Of a DNA stretch of 64,000 bases, positions 62,875 through 64,000 are shown one piece after another. The position numbers and the translations under genes are program-made. Position 1 is the stretch's first letter. Each line of letters begins with the position of its first letter. Origin of the DNA: Inquilinus sp. Marseille-Q2685 (lineage in GTDB: Bacteria > Pseudomonadota > Alphaproteobacteria > DSM-16000 > Inquilinaceae); NCBI RefSeq assembly GCF_916619195.1, contig NZ_CAKAKL010000008.1:224151-288150 (forward strand). Reading direction: 5' to 3'. The notes below the pieces were generated by a model that was given only the letters and a program-made list of their open reading frames with translations, was not told where the DNA came from and searched no databases.

Positions 62875-62969
62875 TGCCTCCGCTCTTGCTGCCCTGGATT
62901 GCTGGCCGTTCAATCGAATGTCGGCTAGGCTACAGTATTGTGAGAAGGTTCGCAGAAGAGCTCTGGCTC

Positions 62970-63476
62970 ATGGAGGATAGGAAGAGTGCGCGATCCGTCA
63001 TACAAGACGCGATCGCCGCCCAAGATTGGACGCAGTGGCTGCGGCCGCCAAGCAGCCCTGAATGGAGAATTCCAGCGGAATTAAAAAATATATTAGACGT
63101 CCACGACGAACCATCATCATGGCAGTCGGTAATGAACACGGAATATGCATTTGGAAATTCAGAATCAGGAACTTATTATCCGGCAGTCGTCCCAGCCATC
63201 CCGATATTGGCATTGATCGTTCAGCACGGAGAGGAATGGCCGCGCTGGACAGCCATTGAGATACTGCACGACTGGCTGTTTAGCTTTTATCCAGAGCAAA
63301 AACAGGGGTGGGTCATAGATACGAACCTGCCTGCAGTGGATCTACAGAGGCTGGTGCAGGCAGAAATACTAAATCTACAATCGATTTTTGAAGAAATTGG
63401 CAAACGCGACGATCTGTCGAAGGGACAGAGGTCGTATATCGACGATTTTTTGACGGGTCTTGACGACGATAGATAA
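62970..63476 (+). CDS. Orphan immunity-like protein of lower GC content
   Basis: 168 residues from the ATG at 62970; a GTG at 62939 is a possible alternative. The open frame upstream only runs through repeat B. Base composition is much richer in A and T than in the neighbours (for example 63060-63300), suggesting acquisition from elsewhere. It is a soluble, acidic, mostly helical protein. The segment SGTYYPAVVPAIPILALIVQ, followed by WTAIEILHDWLFSF, resembles HEAT-like helical immunity proteins of polymorphic toxin systems. That resemblance is by eye, and no toxin gene is adjacent. The function is unproven. Confidence 0.6.
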   Translation: MEDRKSARSVIQDAIAAQDWTQWLRPPSSPEWRIPAELKNILDVHDEPSSWQSVMNTEYAFGNSESGTYYPAVVPAIPILALIVQHGEEWPRWTAIEILHDWLFSFYPEQKQGWVIDTNLPAVDLQRLVQAEILNLQSIFEEIGKRDDLSKGQRSYIDDFLTGLDDDR

Positions 63477-63561
63477 GAACCGAACTACACAGACCTCTCT
63501 CATCTGACCACGGCACATATCCTTGGAGTCCGGCGATAAACACAATGTTCATTGCGCTCCG

Positions 63562-64000
63562 ATGCGACTCGTGTTCATGATACGTTCCATGGACGAGGCG
63601 CATTCCGAACCGGACCGGCCGACCGACCCCGACATGAACTGGACGGGCTGGGCGCTGCGCCTGCTGCGCGACGCGGCCGAGATCGACATGCGCTGCAAGC
63701 GGATGACCGAGCGGCAGCAGGAAAGGGCGCATCCGGACCCGGAGGCGCCGACGGATTTCGGGCCGATCCAGGCGCGGCTGACGCGCTCGCTGCGGCTGAC
63801 GATCGCCCTGACCGAGCGGATCCGCACCGGCTTCATGGAGCGGCGGCAGGAGCGCACGGCGTCGGGGGAGGAACAGCGCCGGCGGGAGCGGCGGGAGCGC
63901 GCGGCCGGGATGGTGGCCGCGGCGGCGGCGCGGCCCGAGGCGGGGCTGGACGCCGAGTGCATGCGGTCGCTGGCGTGGGAGCGGCTGGTCGAGGACGAGA
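63562..64000 (+). CDS. Hypothetical protein, 5' part (runs off window)
   Basis: At least 146 residues with no stop before the window end. ATG codons at 63562, 63577 and 63589 are in frame; the last (MDEAHSEPDRP) may be the real start. A region with MNWTGWALRLLRDAAEIDMR and LTRSLRLTIALTERIRTGF is followed by a Glu/Arg-rich helix (EEQRRRERRERAAG) and an Ala-rich stretch. GC content at third positions is high, as expected of a native gene, unlike the preceding orphan. No family is recognised. Confidence 0.65.
   Translation, partial: MRLVFMIRSMDEAHSEPDRPTDPDMNWTGWALRLLRDAAEIDMRCKRMTERQQERAHPDPEAPTDFGPIQARLTRSLRLTIALTERIRTGFMERRQERTASGEEQRRRERRERAAGMVAAAAARPEAGLDAECMRSLAWERLVEDE

Noticed and set aside
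62784..62969. N-terminal extension of the orphan gene containing RHCEEAKPTKQS
   Set aside because: It is translation of the dispersed repeat at 62839-62874, a familiar annotation artefact.

Overview
The window is GC-rich, densely coded DNA with no tRNA, rRNA or CRISPR array that I can see. The gene families point to an alphaproteobacterium, most likely a Rhodospirillales/Azospirillum- or Inquilinus-like soil or plant-associated bacterium. The pointers are a groESL operon under a CIRCE element, a ribbon-helix-helix protein of the Rhodospirillales type, PleD/EAL c-di-GMP enzymes, class III cyclases, many ABC uptake systems and the GAAGCAATCCA-type dispersed palindrome. The assignment is inferred from gene content only.

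Layout. 1-6842: type I secretion locus, with the end of a repetitive DUF4082/cadherin-like surface protein, a COG0523 GTPase, a small coupled protein, an HlyB-type ABC exporter with a dead C39 domain, and an HlyD adaptor. 6927-9602: a cyclase-like/TPR fusion with a degenerate catalytic site and a convergent LuxR regulator. 9950-11773: glmS. 12552-18776: signalling block with a PleD-like diguanylate cyclase, a desaturase, and an EAL-FIST-histidine kinase cluster resembling NosP nitric-oxide signalling modules. 19319-22114: a TolC-like protein and a Sel1/peptidoglycan-binding protein. 23009-32108: three-gene operon of a LysM/FecR/Ig-like protein, a giant 15-repeat PKD protein and a membrane adenylate cyclase. 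32080-34108: an exported unknown, an RHH regulator and an HSL-type esterase.

34206-40784: a GlxA/GbdR-like regulator followed by a DddP-like M24 enzyme, a cysteine hydrolase and a complete quaternary-amine ABC importer, with a paired near-palindromic operator candidate in front of the operon. 40757-47094: an orphan amidoligase, then an FCD regulator with a palindromic operator abutting its start codon, an RpiB-type isomerase, a beta-hydroxyacid dehydrogenase and a complete polar amino-acid-type ABC importer. 47306-52891: a methyltransferase, an overlapping glycogen-debranching-type/glycosyltransferase pair, a small protein and an HtrA protease. 52974-55106: groESL with CIRCE. 55290-64000: a VOC protein, a small conserved-looking protein, an acyl-CoA synthetase, a frameshifted ISAs1 transposase among GC-rich hairpins, an aldo/keto reductase, a FUSC protein between two identical 36-bp repeats, a lower-GC immunity-like orphan and the start of one more gene.

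The most unusual units are the FecR-PKD-cyclase operon, the DddP-like/quaternary-amine locus with its two-site operator, and the EAL-FIST-kinase cluster. Functions given for these as systems are inference from domain content and gene order.
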